From Cyanobacteria bacterium FACHB-502 (GTDB lineage: Bacteria > Cyanobacteriota > Cyanobacteriia > Elainellales > Elainellaceae), in assembly GCA_014695325.1 (NCBI GenBank), contig JACJNZ010000045.1:1-38418 (forward strand): 38,418 bases of DNA, in the 5' to 3' direction. Position 1 is the stretch's first letter, and the number at the start of each line of letters is the position of its first letter. Below, one piece after another: positions 18,623-27,067 of the stretch. Position numbers and translations under genes: made by a program. The notes beneath the pieces were generated by a model. It made no database searches and had not been told where the DNA came from. It worked only from the letters and a program-made list of their open reading frames with translations.

Positions 18623-18853
18623 ATGTCTGAGTTTCCCCATCACATCATCCCTACACCCCAGGCAGACGTTGCCGAAGTCTTCACTGTCTATCAAACCACC
18701 CACCAGTTCTATCACGAAGTTCAATCGCGCGAAGAGTGGGAACAGCACTGCCTCTGGTATGCCCGGGTTGCCGCAGAAAATCGGCGCGACTTCGAAAAGA
18801 TGCAGGGTGAACCCAGTATCATCGGCTGGTTCTACGGCTGGAGGAATCGCTAG
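18623..18853 (+). CDS. Small soluble hypothetical protein
   Basis: The 76-residue acidic protein is rich in aromatic residues and histidine (QTTHQFYHEVQSREEWEQHC, then IIGWFYGWRNR at the end). It looks like a small conserved cyanobacterial protein, although I cannot name a family. No membrane segment or signal peptide is seen. It follows the YdcF-like gene on the same strand and may be cotranscribed with it. The 232-base gap downstream, before cysS, holds no convincing gene. Confidence 0.7.
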   Translation: MSEFPHHIIPTPQADVAEVFTVYQTTHQFYHEVQSREEWEQHCLWYARVAAENRRDFEKMQGEPSIIGWFYGWRNR

Positions 18854-19063
18854 CTCCTTGTGCCATGGTTAAAATCTCTCGGCGAAAGGCGCGGACTGCT
18901 TTTGACAAGGTCGAGAATTCCATCGGGATAGACTAGTCACCCTCCTGAAGATCCTACCCATGCCCGCTGGATCAGTTTGAACTTCTCCCACGCTCCTCGG
19001 ATTCCAGTCGGCTGGTCTATGAGCTGTTGGAGTAGCGGGGTCATGGCGATCGCTTCACTCCCT

Positions 19064-19085
19064 GTAATATCTGAGTAATATCTGA
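19064..19085 (+). repeat. Perfect 11-bp tandem duplication
   Basis: GTAATATCTGA is repeated head to tail (19064-19074 and 19075-19085), ending immediately before the cysS stop codon on the opposite strand. Most simply a slippage duplication. Confidence 0.7.
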
Positions 19086-20582
19086 TCAAATCTTGTGCCA
19101 CTCCACAACACCGCCCGGTTTATCCACCAGCGCAATGCCTTGAGCCTTCAGTTCATCTCGGATGCGATCGGCTTCGGCAAAGTTCTTCGATTTTTTCGCT
19201 GCCTGCCGTTGTTCAATCAGCGACTCGATTTGAGCTGGGTCAATGGCGATCGTTTCCTCAACGGGCTTTGCCTCCAGTCCTAAAATTTGGGCGAGGCAGA
19301 CCAGGGTTTGCCACTGTTCGCGCAGGGTTTGTGCATCGGACAAGGCTTTGCCATCGTGAACCAGGCGATTGCTCTCTTTTTGAAGCTCCTTGGCTAAATC
19401 GAAAATTACCGCCATTGCGCCCGCCGTATTCAGGTCATCGTCCATTGCCGCCTGAAACTGCTTCACGGCTTCGCTATCGGGAATTCGCATCGCTGCCGGG
19501 TCGCCAAACGCGGAATCCTGCGTATCTGTCCAGCCCACAGACTCGCCGTGCTTGAAGCCAAACAGCAGTCCCTCGGTGAGCGTCTCCCAGGCATTCGTCG
19601 CCGAGGTCAAGCCTTCTTCGGTAAAGTCGAGCGGTTTGCGATACTGAGCTTGCAGCAAGAACAGGCGAACTGCCATCGGATCAGGCGCGTTTGGGGAATC
19701 TAGCAGTGCGCGCACCGTCGTAAAATTTCCCAGCGATTTTGACATCTTCTCGCCGCTCACGTTCAACATTCCGTTATGCAGCCAATAGCGGGCTAAGGGA
19801 TGCCCGGTTGCCGCCTCCGACTGCGCAATTTCGTTTTCGTGATGCGGAAAGATTAAGTCTGCGCCGCCCATGTGAATGTCGATCGTCTCCCCCAATTCTT
19901 TACCACCGGCATCTGCGAAGCACTCGCGCACCATTGCTGAGCATTCGATGTGCCATCCCGGACGACCCGATCCCCAATCTGATTCCCAGGCGGGTTCTCC
20001 CGGCTTTGCGGCTTTCCACAGGGCAAAGTCAAATGGGTCTTTTTTCTTTTGGGCATCGGGATCAGCCTCTACTCGACCGCTTGCGCCTGCTTGCATATCT
20101 TCTAACCTGCGCCCAGACAGCTTGCCGTATTCCGCGAAATTCCGCACGCTGTAATAGACATCGCCTTCGGCGGCGTAGGCAAAGCCCTTTTGCTCCAGTT
20201 CGTGAATTAGTCGCTTAATACCGTTTAGCGTATGGGTCGCACGCGGGTACTCGTCTGCCTCCAGAATGTTGAGCCGCCGCATATCCTCAAAGTAGGCTTG
20301 CGTGTAGCGATCGGCAACTTCCTGCATCGTCGAGCCTTCTTCTCGCGCCCTGTTCAGAATCTTGTCGTCAATATCAGTAAAGTTCTGCACATAGCGCACC
20401 TCGTAGCCGCGCCAGCGCAAATATCGCCGCATCGTGTCCCACACTACATAGGTTCGGGCATGACCCAGGTGGCTGTAGTTATACACCGTCACGCCGCAGC
20501 AATACATCTTCACCTTACCGGGTTCGATCGGCTCAAACGGTTCTTTGCGTCGGGTTAGGGTGTTATACAGCGTTAGAGTCAT
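19086..20582 (-). CDS. cysS: Cysteine--tRNA ligase
   Basis: A 498-residue class I aminoacyl-tRNA synthetase that charges tRNA-Cys in the cytoplasm. The N terminus has the family start LYNTLTRRKEPFEP, the zinc-binding MYCCGVTVYNYSHLGHARTY with the HIGH-type motif at 38-41, and the signature KMSKS at 279-283. The remaining zinc ligands sit in HIECSAM (Cys214) and FPHHENEIAQ (His247 and His248). An anticodon-binding DALR-like helical domain and a C-terminal tail complete a normal-length enzyme. The gene is divergent from the CobW-family gene; the 135 bases between them hold both promoters. Confidence 0.97.
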   Translation of the reverse strand: MTLTLYNTLTRRKEPFEPIEPGKVKMYCCGVTVYNYSHLGHARTYVVWDTMRRYLRWRGYEVRYVQNFTDIDDKILNRAREEGSTMQEVADRYTQAYFEDMRRLNILEADEYPRATHTLNGIKRLIHELEQKGFAYAAEGDVYYSVRNFAEYGKLSGRRLEDMQAGASGRVEADPDAQKKKDPFDFALWKAAKPGEPAWESDWGSGRPGWHIECSAMVRECFADAGGKELGETIDIHMGGADLIFPHHENEIAQSEAATGHPLARYWLHNGMLNVSGEKMSKSLGNFTTVRALLDSPNAPDPMAVRLFLLQAQYRKPLDFTEEGLTSATNAWETLTEGLLFGFKHGESVGWTDTQDSAFGDPAAMRIPDSEAVKQFQAAMDDDLNTAGAMAVIFDLAKELQKESNRLVHDGKALSDAQTLREQWQTLVCLAQILGLEAKPVEETIAIDPAQIESLIEQRQAAKKSKNFAEADRIRDELKAQGIALVDKPGGVVEWHKI

Positions 20583-20717
20583 AAGTATCTGTTAAACCTC
20601 ATCTTTGAGGAAATCAGCAATAATAAGGAAAAGAGGCATTCGCAACCGTCAGCATTCCAGAAAAGGATGTCACGTTGCAAGCTTTCCTTCCTATTCTGAC
20701 GCTTTCTCCTACGGGTT

Positions 20718-21866
20718 ATGACATCAGCAGCCACGACAAATTCGCCCTTGAAGATGGACAATGCCAAGCACGGGCTTCCGGTGACGATTATTACCGGATT
20801 TCTAGGAAGCGGTAAAACGACCCTGCTCAACCACATCCTGACAAACCAGGAAGGGCTAAAAACCGCAGTTCTTGTCAACGAATTCGGCGAGATTGGCATT
20901 GACAACGAACTGCTGATCACCCTGGATAACAGCGACGATAACATGGTGGAACTCAGCAACGGCTGTATTTGCTGCACCATTAATAACGATCTGGTCGAAG
21001 CCGTTTACCGTGTTTTGGAACGCCGCGATCAGATTGATTACCTGGTCGTTGAAACTACCGGACTGGCTGATCCCTTACCGATCGCCCTCACTTTCCTGGG
21101 AACCGAACTGCGCGATTTAACTCGTCTAGATTCGATCGTCACTGTAGTTGACTCCGAGAACTACAGCCTTGATCTCTTTAACAGCCAGGCAGCCTACAAC
21201 CAGATTCTCTACGGCGACATCATTCTGCTGAACAAAACCGATCTGGTCGATGAAGCAAACCTCGATTTGCTGGAAGTCAAAATCCGGGATGTGAAAGACG
21301 GAGCCAGAATTCTCCGCACTAAAAAAGCTCAGGTTCCGCTGCCGCTCATCCTCAGCGTGGGCCTGTTTGAGTCCGACAAGTATTTCGCGCCCGAGGAGAA
21401 GGGACACGATCACGCGCATGATCACGACCACCACGATCACGATCACGACCACGACCATCACGACCACTCCGCCTGCGACCATGACCACGGACACTGCGAG
21501 CATGACCACGACCACGATCACCACCATCACCACTCCGATCACCTGGCAGTAGACGGCTTCACCTCAATCTCAATCGAGAGCGACAAGCCCTTCGCCATCA
21601 AAAAATTCCAGAACTTCCTCGACAATCTGCTGCCTGCCTCGGTCTTCCGCGCCAAAGGCATCCTCTGGTTCGACGAAAGCCCGAAGCGTCACATCTTCCA
21701 CCTCAGCGGCAAGCGATTCTCTCTTGACGATGAAGAGTGGGGCGATCGTCCCAAGAAAAATCAGATCGTGCTGATTGGTCAAAATCTGGATCACGACACG
21801 CTACGCCAGCAGATTCAAGACTGCTTCTGTGTTCCCTCAAGTCGCGGCAAAGGCTTCGGCAAGTAA
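20718..21866 (+). CDS. CobW/COG0523 family GTP-dependent metallochaperone, His-rich
   Basis: A 382-residue G3E-family GTPase that probably inserts or transfers a metal, most likely zinc. It has Walker A GFLGSGKT (27-34), the metal-binding CICC (83-86), Walker B ETTGLADP and the guanine-specificity NKTD motif. Between residues about 228 and 275 lies a region made almost wholly of His and Asp with a few Cys, a metal buffer or sensor typical of the zinc-related subgroup. The CobW C-terminal domain follows. The start at 20718 is taken as the first ATG; a second lies at 20754, nearer the conserved core. No clear Zur box was found upstream, although AT-rich sequence around 20620-20640 deserves a check. 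Followed by a terminator. Confidence 0.93.
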   Translation: MTSAATTNSPLKMDNAKHGLPVTIITGFLGSGKTTLLNHILTNQEGLKTAVLVNEFGEIGIDNELLITLDNSDDNMVELSNGCICCTINNDLVEAVYRVLERRDQIDYLVVETTGLADPLPIALTFLGTELRDLTRLDSIVTVVDSENYSLDLFNSQAAYNQILYGDIILLNKTDLVDEANLDLLEVKIRDVKDGARILRTKKAQVPLPLILSVGLFESDKYFAPEEKGHDHAHDHDHHDHDHDHDHHDHSACDHDHGHCEHDHDHDHHHHHSDHLAVDGFTSISIESDKPFAIKKFQNFLDNLLPASVFRAKGILWFDESPKRHIFHLSGKRFSLDDEEWGDRPKKNQIVLIGQNLDHDTLRQQIQDCFCVPSSRGKGFGK

Positions 21867-21915
21867 TTGACTGCTGGAATCGATTCACGCTGCATAGCAG
21901 TTTCCCCAATGGAGT

Positions 21916-21946
21916 AATCGGGTGGGTTAGTTTCCTGCCCGATTTT
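21916..21946 (+). terminator. Intrinsic terminator after the CobW-family gene
   Basis: AATCGGG pairs with CCCGATT (7 bp) around a 15-base loop and is followed by TTC and a T-rich stretch. It lies 50 bases after the stop codon. The rest of the 257-base gap to dtd shows nothing I recognise. Confidence 0.6.
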
Positions 21947-22123
21947 CACTTTAAGACCCTGAATCTAACCCTTTGTCCTTATTTATTTCCTTTTTGTTGA
22001 AGATAAAGTGGGCATCTTGTCCCATTGGTTTGAGCGATAACCTGCTGAATAGGGCGGGCAAGAACGTTCACCTTACAAGGTATTGAATTTAAGGTCGTTT
22101 GCTTTCTCTGAATCTTTCCGACT

Positions 22124-22582
22124 ATGCGCGTTGTTATTCAGCGAGTCACTGCTTCTCAAGTCACTGTTGATGGCGAAATTATTGGCAAAATCGGACGTGG
22201 CTTAAACCTGCTCGTTGGCATTGCCAACACCGATACCGAAGCAGAGCTAGATTGGATGGTGCGAAAATGCCTTGACCTGCGCCTGTTTCCGGGAGAGTCG
22301 GGCGACAGATTCGATCGCTCTATCCTGGACATTCAGGGCGAAATTCTGGTCATCAGTCAGTTCACTCTATACGGAGACTGCCGCAAAGGAAGACGACCTG
22401 GATTCGATCGAGCAGCTACTCCGACTTCTGCTGAGCAATATTACGAAATTTTTGTGCAAAAACTACGCCAGAGCAAGCTCAAAGTCGAGACAGGTCGCTT
22501 TGGGGCAATGATGCAGGTCTCGATCGAAAACGACGGTCCAGTTACGATTCTGCTAGAACGCGAAGCCTCAACTGTGGAATAA
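22124..22582 (+). CDS. dtd: D-aminoacyl-tRNA deacylase
   Basis: A 152-residue enzyme that removes D-amino acids, and glycine from mischarged tRNA-Ala, as a proofreading step in the cytoplasm. Both active-site motifs are complete: SQFTL (78-82) and the cross-subunit NDGPVT (136-141) that carries the chirality-selecting Gly-Pro pair. The start MRVVIQRV is standard and length is normal. It stands alone, with 257 bases upstream and a promoter-bearing gap downstream. Confidence 0.96.
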   Translation: MRVVIQRVTASQVTVDGEIIGKIGRGLNLLVGIANTDTEAELDWMVRKCLDLRLFPGESGDRFDRSILDIQGEILVISQFTLYGDCRKGRRPGFDRAATPTSAEQYYEIFVQKLRQSKLKVETGRFGAMMQVSIENDGPVTILLEREASTVE

Positions 22583-22697
22583 TTCCTTTTCTCTTTGAAG
22601 CTTTCTCGATTGCGAAGCCCTAGAGCAACGCGATGCGCCGTTCAAAAACTGTATCCATTGATATAAAATTTACTAATTAAATTTTCCTCTGTAGCGG

Positions 22698-22727
22698 TTG
22701 ACACCTTATTAGATCGATTGCTAATGT
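22698..22727 (+). promoter_or_regulatory. Promoter for the HAD-family gene
   Basis: TTGACA at 22698-22703 is a perfect -35 hexamer. After 18 bases comes TAATGT (22722-22727) as a weak -10. Transcription would begin near 22734, which rules out the GTG at 22726 as a start codon and favours the ATG at 22768. Confidence 0.5.
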
Positions 22728-22767
22728 GAACCAATGTTACATTAATTCCCTGGATCGATTAACGTCT

Positions 22768-23583
22768 ATGGCAAGTCTTGCCGTTTCGACTCATCAGCAA
22801 CGGGTGCAGCTTCACTACAGATCCTCTGCCTGTTCCATGACTCCGCTCACCGTGTTCTGCGACTTTGACGGTCCGATCGTGGATGTTTCTGAACGATACT
22901 ACAGCACCTATTGCCAGGGGTTAGCCGCTGTGCAAGCTGCCACCGTTGCTCACGGAGCTTCAATCCCGCTTCACCAGCTCAGCAAGTCTCAGTTCTGGCA
23001 AATGAAGCAAGAGCGTACGCCCGATCGAGAAATCGCGATGCGATCGGGGCTTCAGGGAGAACAAATCGATTTCTTTCTTCAGCAAGTCAGCCAGATTGTA
23101 AATCAGCCAGAGCTGCTGCATCAAGATACGCTCCAGTCCGGTGTTCGTCATGCCCTATCGCTGCTCCATAGCCAAGGGGTTCGGCTTGTTTTGGTAACGC
23201 TGCGCCGTCAAAACCAGGCGGCTCAGTGGCTGCAAAGCGAAGGATTAGCCCACCTGTTTAGCCAAATTCGCGGCACATCCGATGATTCCTTTGCTTACGT
23301 CAATCTGGCGGAGCATAAAACAAATTTATTGAGCAGCGTCATTGCCGAGTGTTCCTGGAGAAATCCGGGTACGATCGCGACTTCTGCCTGCATGATTGGC
23401 GACACCGAAGCTGATATTCTCGCAGGTCAAGCCGTGGGAATTCCGACGATCGCCCTCACTTGCGGCATCCGCAGTCAGTCCTACCTTCAATCCTTCCAGC
23501 CCACCGCCATTCACGCCAATCTGGTTGCAGCCGTCTACGATTTGCTCAACACGCGTCGGCTCCTCGCTTCGGTTATGGGTTAG
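22768..23583 (+). CDS. HAD-superfamily hydrolase, phosphoglycolate-phosphatase-like
   Basis: A HAD phosphatase of 271 residues from the preferred start. Motif I is FCDFDGPIVD, with the two catalytic aspartates of DxD spaced as usual. Motif II is LVTLRR, and motif IV is MIGDTEADILAGQAVGIPTIALTCG, with a helical cap domain between motifs I and II. These enzymes dephosphorylate small metabolites such as 2-phosphoglycolate; the actual substrate is not determined. Three starts are possible: GTG 22726, ATG 22768 and ATG 22837. The promoter at 22698-22727 excludes the first, and the last would begin right before motif I, so 22768 is a compromise. Converges with the 51-residue gene across about 300 bases. 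Confidence 0.85.
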   Translation: MASLAVSTHQQRVQLHYRSSACSMTPLTVFCDFDGPIVDVSERYYSTYCQGLAAVQAATVAHGASIPLHQLSKSQFWQMKQERTPDREIAMRSGLQGEQIDFFLQQVSQIVNQPELLHQDTLQSGVRHALSLLHSQGVRLVLVTLRRQNQAAQWLQSEGLAHLFSQIRGTSDDSFAYVNLAEHKTNLLSSVIAECSWRNPGTIATSACMIGDTEADILAGQAVGIPTIALTCGIRSQSYLQSFQPTAIHANLVAAVYDLLNTRRLLASVMG

Positions 23584-23883
23584 CGGCTCGCTTCTGAGTT
23601 TTATGGCTTTTAAGGTTGCCAGGGTAGCAACTGCTCACCTTGCCGATCGCCTTGAGATCCTGTCTGCTTAGCATCTTGTCTACTTAGCCGTAAGAAAATG
23701 GGGTCAGGTCCTTACACCTCACCCCGCAACCAATGGAGCTAACTAAATGGAAAATAACTTAAGCTGCACGTCCGTCATATCAAGGAGCCAGTACAGCTTC
23801 AAGTTCAGTCAATCCAGCGTGCATTGCCCAGTTCATCAGCAAGAAGCTTAAACAGCGAACGAAGGACTGACAAGCCAATGGCT
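23584..23883. other. Gap between converging genes
   Basis: These 300 bases hold the hairpin described separately. A minus-strand frame of about 18 codons (MNWAMHAGLTELEAVLAP) follows the 51-residue gene but is too short to support. Nothing else was recognised. Confidence 0.4.
23687..23725 (-). terminator. Hairpin terminator on the minus strand
   Basis: GGGGT-AGGT and ACCT-ACCCC arms (23700-23709 with 23716-23725, one mismatch) close a 6-base loop; read on the minus strand the stem is followed by ATTTTCTT. It lies about 160 bases downstream of the 51-residue protein gene and could end its transcript. Confidence 0.5.
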
Positions 23884-24039
23884 TTAGCCGATATAGCTTG
23901 CTTCTGCTTCCAGCATTTTGACTAAACTTTGGTCACCGCTTGCTCGCGCAGCTTCAAGGCGACGCTCTAGATTACGACGCAGATTTTCCCGGTGGAGCTG
24001 AGCGGTTTGTGTGATGGATTGATGACGGTTTCTGCTCAT
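23884..24039 (-). CDS. Small basic helical protein, 51 residues
   Basis: This gene is short but well supported. The ATG at 24039 is preceded by AAGGA with 8 bases spacing, a clear ribosome binding site, and the frame closes at TAA 23884-23886. The product begins MSRNRHQSITQTAQLHREN, continues LRRNLERRLEAARASGDQ and ends LVKMLEAEASYIG. It is probably one amphipathic helix, strongly basic in the first 30 residues and acidic near the end, without cysteine or membrane segments. I do not recognise a named family; the composition would suit a nucleic-acid-binding or partner-binding peptide. It stands alone, with its own likely terminator downstream. Confidence 0.65.
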   Translation of the reverse strand: MSRNRHQSITQTAQLHRENLRRNLERRLEAARASGDQSLVKMLEAEASYIG

Positions 24040-24130
24040 TGTGAACATCCTTGGCTGATATCTTGTGGTATTCCTCTACTCCAAAGATATCATTTTCTTG
24101 GCGAGACTGTAGTTCTTGCTACTAAAATTA

Positions 24131-24172
24131 AAGATCGGGTTGCCGTAAATCATACGACGCTTTCCCGATCTT
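24131..24172. repeat. 9-bp inverted repeat
   Basis: AAGATCGGG (24131-24139) and CCCGATCTT (24164-24172) are perfect arms with a 24-base centre. It lies between the 51-residue gene and the Hlip terminator. No T run follows on either strand within reach, so its role is unclear. Confidence 0.5.
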
Positions 24173-24184
24173 CCTGAAGTTTTC

Positions 24185-24213
24185 AAAAAGCAATTTCCAC
24201 TTTAGGAAACTGC
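24185..24213 (-). terminator. Intrinsic terminator of the Hlip gene
   Basis: On the minus strand GCAGTTTCC pairs with GGAAATTGC (one G-T pair) around TAAAGT, followed by TTTTT. It lies about 60 bases after the Hlip stop codon. Confidence 0.85.
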
Positions 24214-24274
24214 GATACTATTTATTGTTCAGACTGCCTCTGCCTCACTCAGGAATTCCCTGCTTCTCGATCGA

Positions 24275-24490
24275 TTAGCGCAGCCCTATCCAGGTGAAAA
24301 AGTCCTGCCGCGTAAAGAATTCTAGAATCAACAGCGCGACAAAGCCAATCATGGCAAACCGTCCATTGATAATTTCGGCATAGCGTGTCCAGCCAAAAGC
24401 AGGCTCAGGCTGAGGAACAACTTCTGGCGCATCAGTTGAACGAGTTGGCGTTGCAGGGGTGTCAGTTGAAGCAGGCTGTGGGGAAGTCAT
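24275..24490 (-). CDS. High light-inducible protein (Hlip, CAB/ELIP family)
   Basis: A 71-residue single-helix protein of the thylakoid membrane. Residues 1-30 are a flexible Pro/Thr/Ser segment, then comes the chlorophyll-binding helix AEIINGRFAMIGFVALLILEFF (38-59), split here as AEIINGRFAM then IGFVALLILEFF, with the ExxNGRxAMIGF signature. Hlips bind chlorophyll and carotenoid, quench excess energy and protect photosystem II assembly under light stress. The frame extends upstream to 24607, but the ATG at 24490 has GAGGAG seven bases ahead and gives the right N terminus. A TATAGT about 75 bases farther upstream is a weak promoter candidate; no HLR1 pair was found. Confidence 0.93.
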   Translation of the reverse strand: MTSPQPASTDTPATPTRSTDAPEVVPQPEPAFGWTRYAEIINGRFAMIGFVALLILEFFTRQDFFTWIGLR

Positions 24491-24643
24491 CGCTTTCTCC
24501 TCATTGGTCAATATCTGACGTCGATCGGCTGAATCAGACAATTTCTGCGAATTCTGCGAACTGGAGGTTGTACTAGCCGCAAATCCTTTCCCACTATAGC
24601 CTGCCAATCTGCGTTAAATTTCCCTGCGCTAAATCCTCCTGCG

Positions 24644-25402
24644 CTAGATAGAGAGATCAAGCTGTCCCTGTTTGACCTGTTCCTCGGTTTCTAGATTTCG
24701 CTCCTTATCCGCCAGCATTGCATCGATCTGAGCAGCAGGCGTTTCTGAGGCAAGCTTGTGGGCAAAGCGAGTGGTTTCCGGTAACCGATACCGGGTCGTG
24801 CAGCGCAACACAAAGTCGATCGCCGTCGCTAAGCTAATCCGATGTCCGGGGGAAATGTAAAGCGGTTTTGTGCCCGGACGAGTTCGCAGCACTGCCCCGA
24901 TCGTTTCCCCGCGATGTGTTAGAGGCTGCCACGCGCCTTTGGTATCTAAAACTTCCTCATACTTACCCACCAGTAGCGATTTTCCTACCCCGATCGCAGG
25001 CAGGTTAATTAGCAGCCCCAAATGACAGGCAATGCCAAACCGACGCGGATGAGCTGTTCCTTGTCCATCGCATAGCAGCAAATCAGGCAAAGTTCGCAGC
25101 TTCTCCAGGGCATCCAGCACCGCCGGAACTTCTCGAAACGACAGCAAGCCGGGAACATAGGGAAAACTGGTTGGACGACGGGCGACCGATCGTTCCACTA
25201 AACGCAGGTCAGGAAAACTGAGAACGGCAACGGCTGCTCGCGTTGTATTGCCTCCATCTTCAAATCCCACATCCACTCCCGCCACCGATCGTACTTCGCC
25301 CAGCTGATCAATCGTGATGATGTTTGACTTGAGCCGATGCTGAAGCTGCACAGCTTCTTCTGAGGACAAATTCCAGGCGTGGCTGTATTGAGTTTCTATC
25401 AT
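24644..25402 (-). CDS. nfi: Endonuclease V
   Basis: A 252-residue nuclease that nicks DNA one base 3' of deoxyinosine, and acts on inosine-containing RNA in some organisms. The active-site acids align with the Thermotoga enzyme: Asp44 in AGVDVGF, Glu91 in SFREVP and Asp112 in LCDGQG. His118 and Lys141 are also present, and the wedge PYVPG (Tyr82) reads the lesion. About 30 extra acidic residues form a C-terminal tail not needed for the fold. It starts at ATG 25402. It lies downstream of ugd but is separated from it by a strong terminator. Confidence 0.95.
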   Translation of the reverse strand: MIETQYSHAWNLSSEEAVQLQHRLKSNIITIDQLGEVRSVAGVDVGFEDGGNTTRAAVAVLSFPDLRLVERSVARRPTSFPYVPGLLSFREVPAVLDALEKLRTLPDLLLCDGQGTAHPRRFGIACHLGLLINLPAIGVGKSLLVGKYEEVLDTKGAWQPLTHRGETIGAVLRTRPGTKPLYISPGHRISLATAIDFVLRCTTRYRLPETTRFAHKLASETPAAQIDAMLADKERNLETEEQVKQGQLDLSI

Positions 25403-25468
25403 TGAATCTGCACCGCGTGAATCGATCGATTACGTCTGCTTCTCCTTATTAGTGTAGAAACCGATCGC

Positions 25469-25497
25469 AAAAAAAGGGCTTGGCAGCACCAAACCCT
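25469..25497 (-). terminator. Intrinsic terminator of ugd
   Basis: On the minus strand GGGTTTGG pairs with CCAAGCCC (one G-T pair) around a 5-base loop, followed by seven T. It lies about 70 bases after the ugd stop codon and before the endonuclease V gene. Confidence 0.9.
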
Positions 25498-25567
25498 CGA
25501 AATCAAGACAGACATTCAGGACAAATAGACCCTCATGTCCTTTTAGAACGATAGCAAACGATCGGAA

Positions 25568-26947
25568 TTAACGACCCACACCGACATAGCGGAAGCCCGC
25601 CTGTTCCAGAGCTGCCTGATCCAGGAAGTTACGACCGTCAATAATCACAGGATTGGTCATCAGTCCTGCCATCTTCACGTAGTCGAGGCTAGCAAACTGC
25701 TTCCATTCTGTCACCACGACCAGTGCGTCACAGCCATCTGCCAATCGCTCAGCGTCGGTTTCAACAAAGACATTCGATAAGCCATGCCGCAGACCGCTCT
25801 GAGAAACCAGCGGATCGTATGCCTTCACTTTTGCCCCCAGGCGATGCAGGCTTTCAATCAGGTCAAGGGCGGGTGCATCTCTCATATCGTCTGTGTCGGG
25901 CTTGAAGGTGAGTCCGAGCAATCCAACCGTCTTACCCTTCAGAATCTTGAGCACCTGCTGAAGTTTTTCCAGGGCGATCATGCGCTGTCGCTGATTCACG
26001 CTTACGGCTGCTTTAAGCAACTGAGCCTCATAGCCGTAGTCATCCGCAGTATGAATCAGGGCAGACACATCTTTGGGGAAGCAGGAGCCACCCCAGCCAA
26101 TACCTGCATTCAGGAACTTGCTGCCAATCCGAGAATCCAAACCAATTCCTTTTGCAACCTGCGTTACATCTGCCCCAACTCGATCGCAAATATTGGCAAC
26201 TTCGTTAATGAAGCTAATTTTAGTTGCCAAAAACGCATTCGCAGCGTACTTGATCATCTCCGCGGAACTAATGTCTGTTACCAGCACAGGAACCGTCGGC
26301 AGCGATTTATCTTCCGCGAACTCCCGCGAGACAATCGGTGCATAGAGTTCTTTCATCATCGACACGGCTTTCGGGTTGTTGCTGCCCAGCACGATGCGGT
26401 CGGGGTTAAAGGTGTCATAAACGGCCGATCCTTCTCGCAAAAACTCTGGATTGCTCACCACGTCGAACTCCGGTTTGAGATCGGTCAGCGTTGAGCCGCC
26501 AGTGCCGACAAGAGCTGCCTGCTGCTCAGCTACACCATCCAGCACAATCATTCGTACCCAGTCGCCAGAGCCGATCGGAACCGTTGATTTATTGACAATC
26601 ACCTTATAGCCGCCGTTAAGATGCGCTCCGATGCCACGTGCCACAGCTTCAACATAGCGGGTATCGCTCTCACCATTCGGCAGGGGCGGTGTACCAACAG
26701 CAATAAAGAGAATGTCTCCGTGGCGAACGCCTGCACCCAGATCGGTCGTGAATTCAATCTGTCCGTTCTGGATCGCTGTCTGCATCAAATCGGACAGCCC
26801 TGGTTCAAAAATAGGAGACTGTCCTGCCTGCATCAGCTTGACCTTCTCTTCGTTGTTGTCAACGCAAATCACATGATGCCCAATGTGCGATAAACAAACG
26901 CCCGTTACCAAACCTACATAGCCGGTGCCGATGACACAAACACGCAT
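25568..26947 (-). CDS. ugd: UDP-glucose 6-dehydrogenase
   Basis: A 459-residue enzyme that oxidises UDP-glucose to UDP-glucuronate with two NAD+ in the cytoplasm. The N-terminal Rossmann motif is GTGYVG (7-12). The catalytic thiol is Cys289 in GIGWGGSCFPKD, with the substrate-binding NPEFLREG (167-174) and Lys233 region intact. Length and domain order (NAD-binding, central helix, UDP-binding) are normal. The ATG at 26947 has AGGAGA five bases upstream. The UDP-glucuronate decarboxylase gene lies 120 bases upstream on the same strand, so the pair probably makes UDP-xylose for polysaccharide or glycan synthesis. A terminator follows. Confidence 0.96.
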   Translation of the reverse strand: MRVCVIGTGYVGLVTGVCLSHIGHHVICVDNNEEKVKLMQAGQSPIFEPGLSDLMQTAIQNGQIEFTTDLGAGVRHGDILFIAVGTPPLPNGESDTRYVEAVARGIGAHLNGGYKVIVNKSTVPIGSGDWVRMIVLDGVAEQQAALVGTGGSTLTDLKPEFDVVSNPEFLREGSAVYDTFNPDRIVLGSNNPKAVSMMKELYAPIVSREFAEDKSLPTVPVLVTDISSAEMIKYAANAFLATKISFINEVANICDRVGADVTQVAKGIGLDSRIGSKFLNAGIGWGGSCFPKDVSALIHTADDYGYEAQLLKAAVSVNQRQRMIALEKLQQVLKILKGKTVGLLGLTFKPDTDDMRDAPALDLIESLHRLGAKVKAYDPLVSQSGLRHGLSNVFVETDAERLADGCDALVVVTEWKQFASLDYVKMAGLMTNPVIIDGRNFLDQAALEQAGFRYVGVGR

Positions 26948-27067
26948 AGTTTCTCCTCAAATTTACTGAAACTTGCTGAACAATAGAGCCTGCAAATGGC
27001 GGGTTGACTTGATTCTGAGATGAACGACGGCAGATAGGGACCCAATGCCCAATTCCTATGCCATTGA

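Noticed and set aside
18854..19085. Short frames of 23-35 codons on both strands between the 76-residue gene and cysS
   Set aside because: None has both a start with ribosome binding site and a recognisable product.
21126..21542. Minus-strand open frame encoding a Val- and Met-rich protein
   Set aside because: It is the mirror image of the His/Asp repeat in the CobW-family gene.
23992..24177. Plus-strand frame of 61 codons
   Set aside because: It overlaps the better supported 51-residue gene on the other strand and crosses an inverted repeat.
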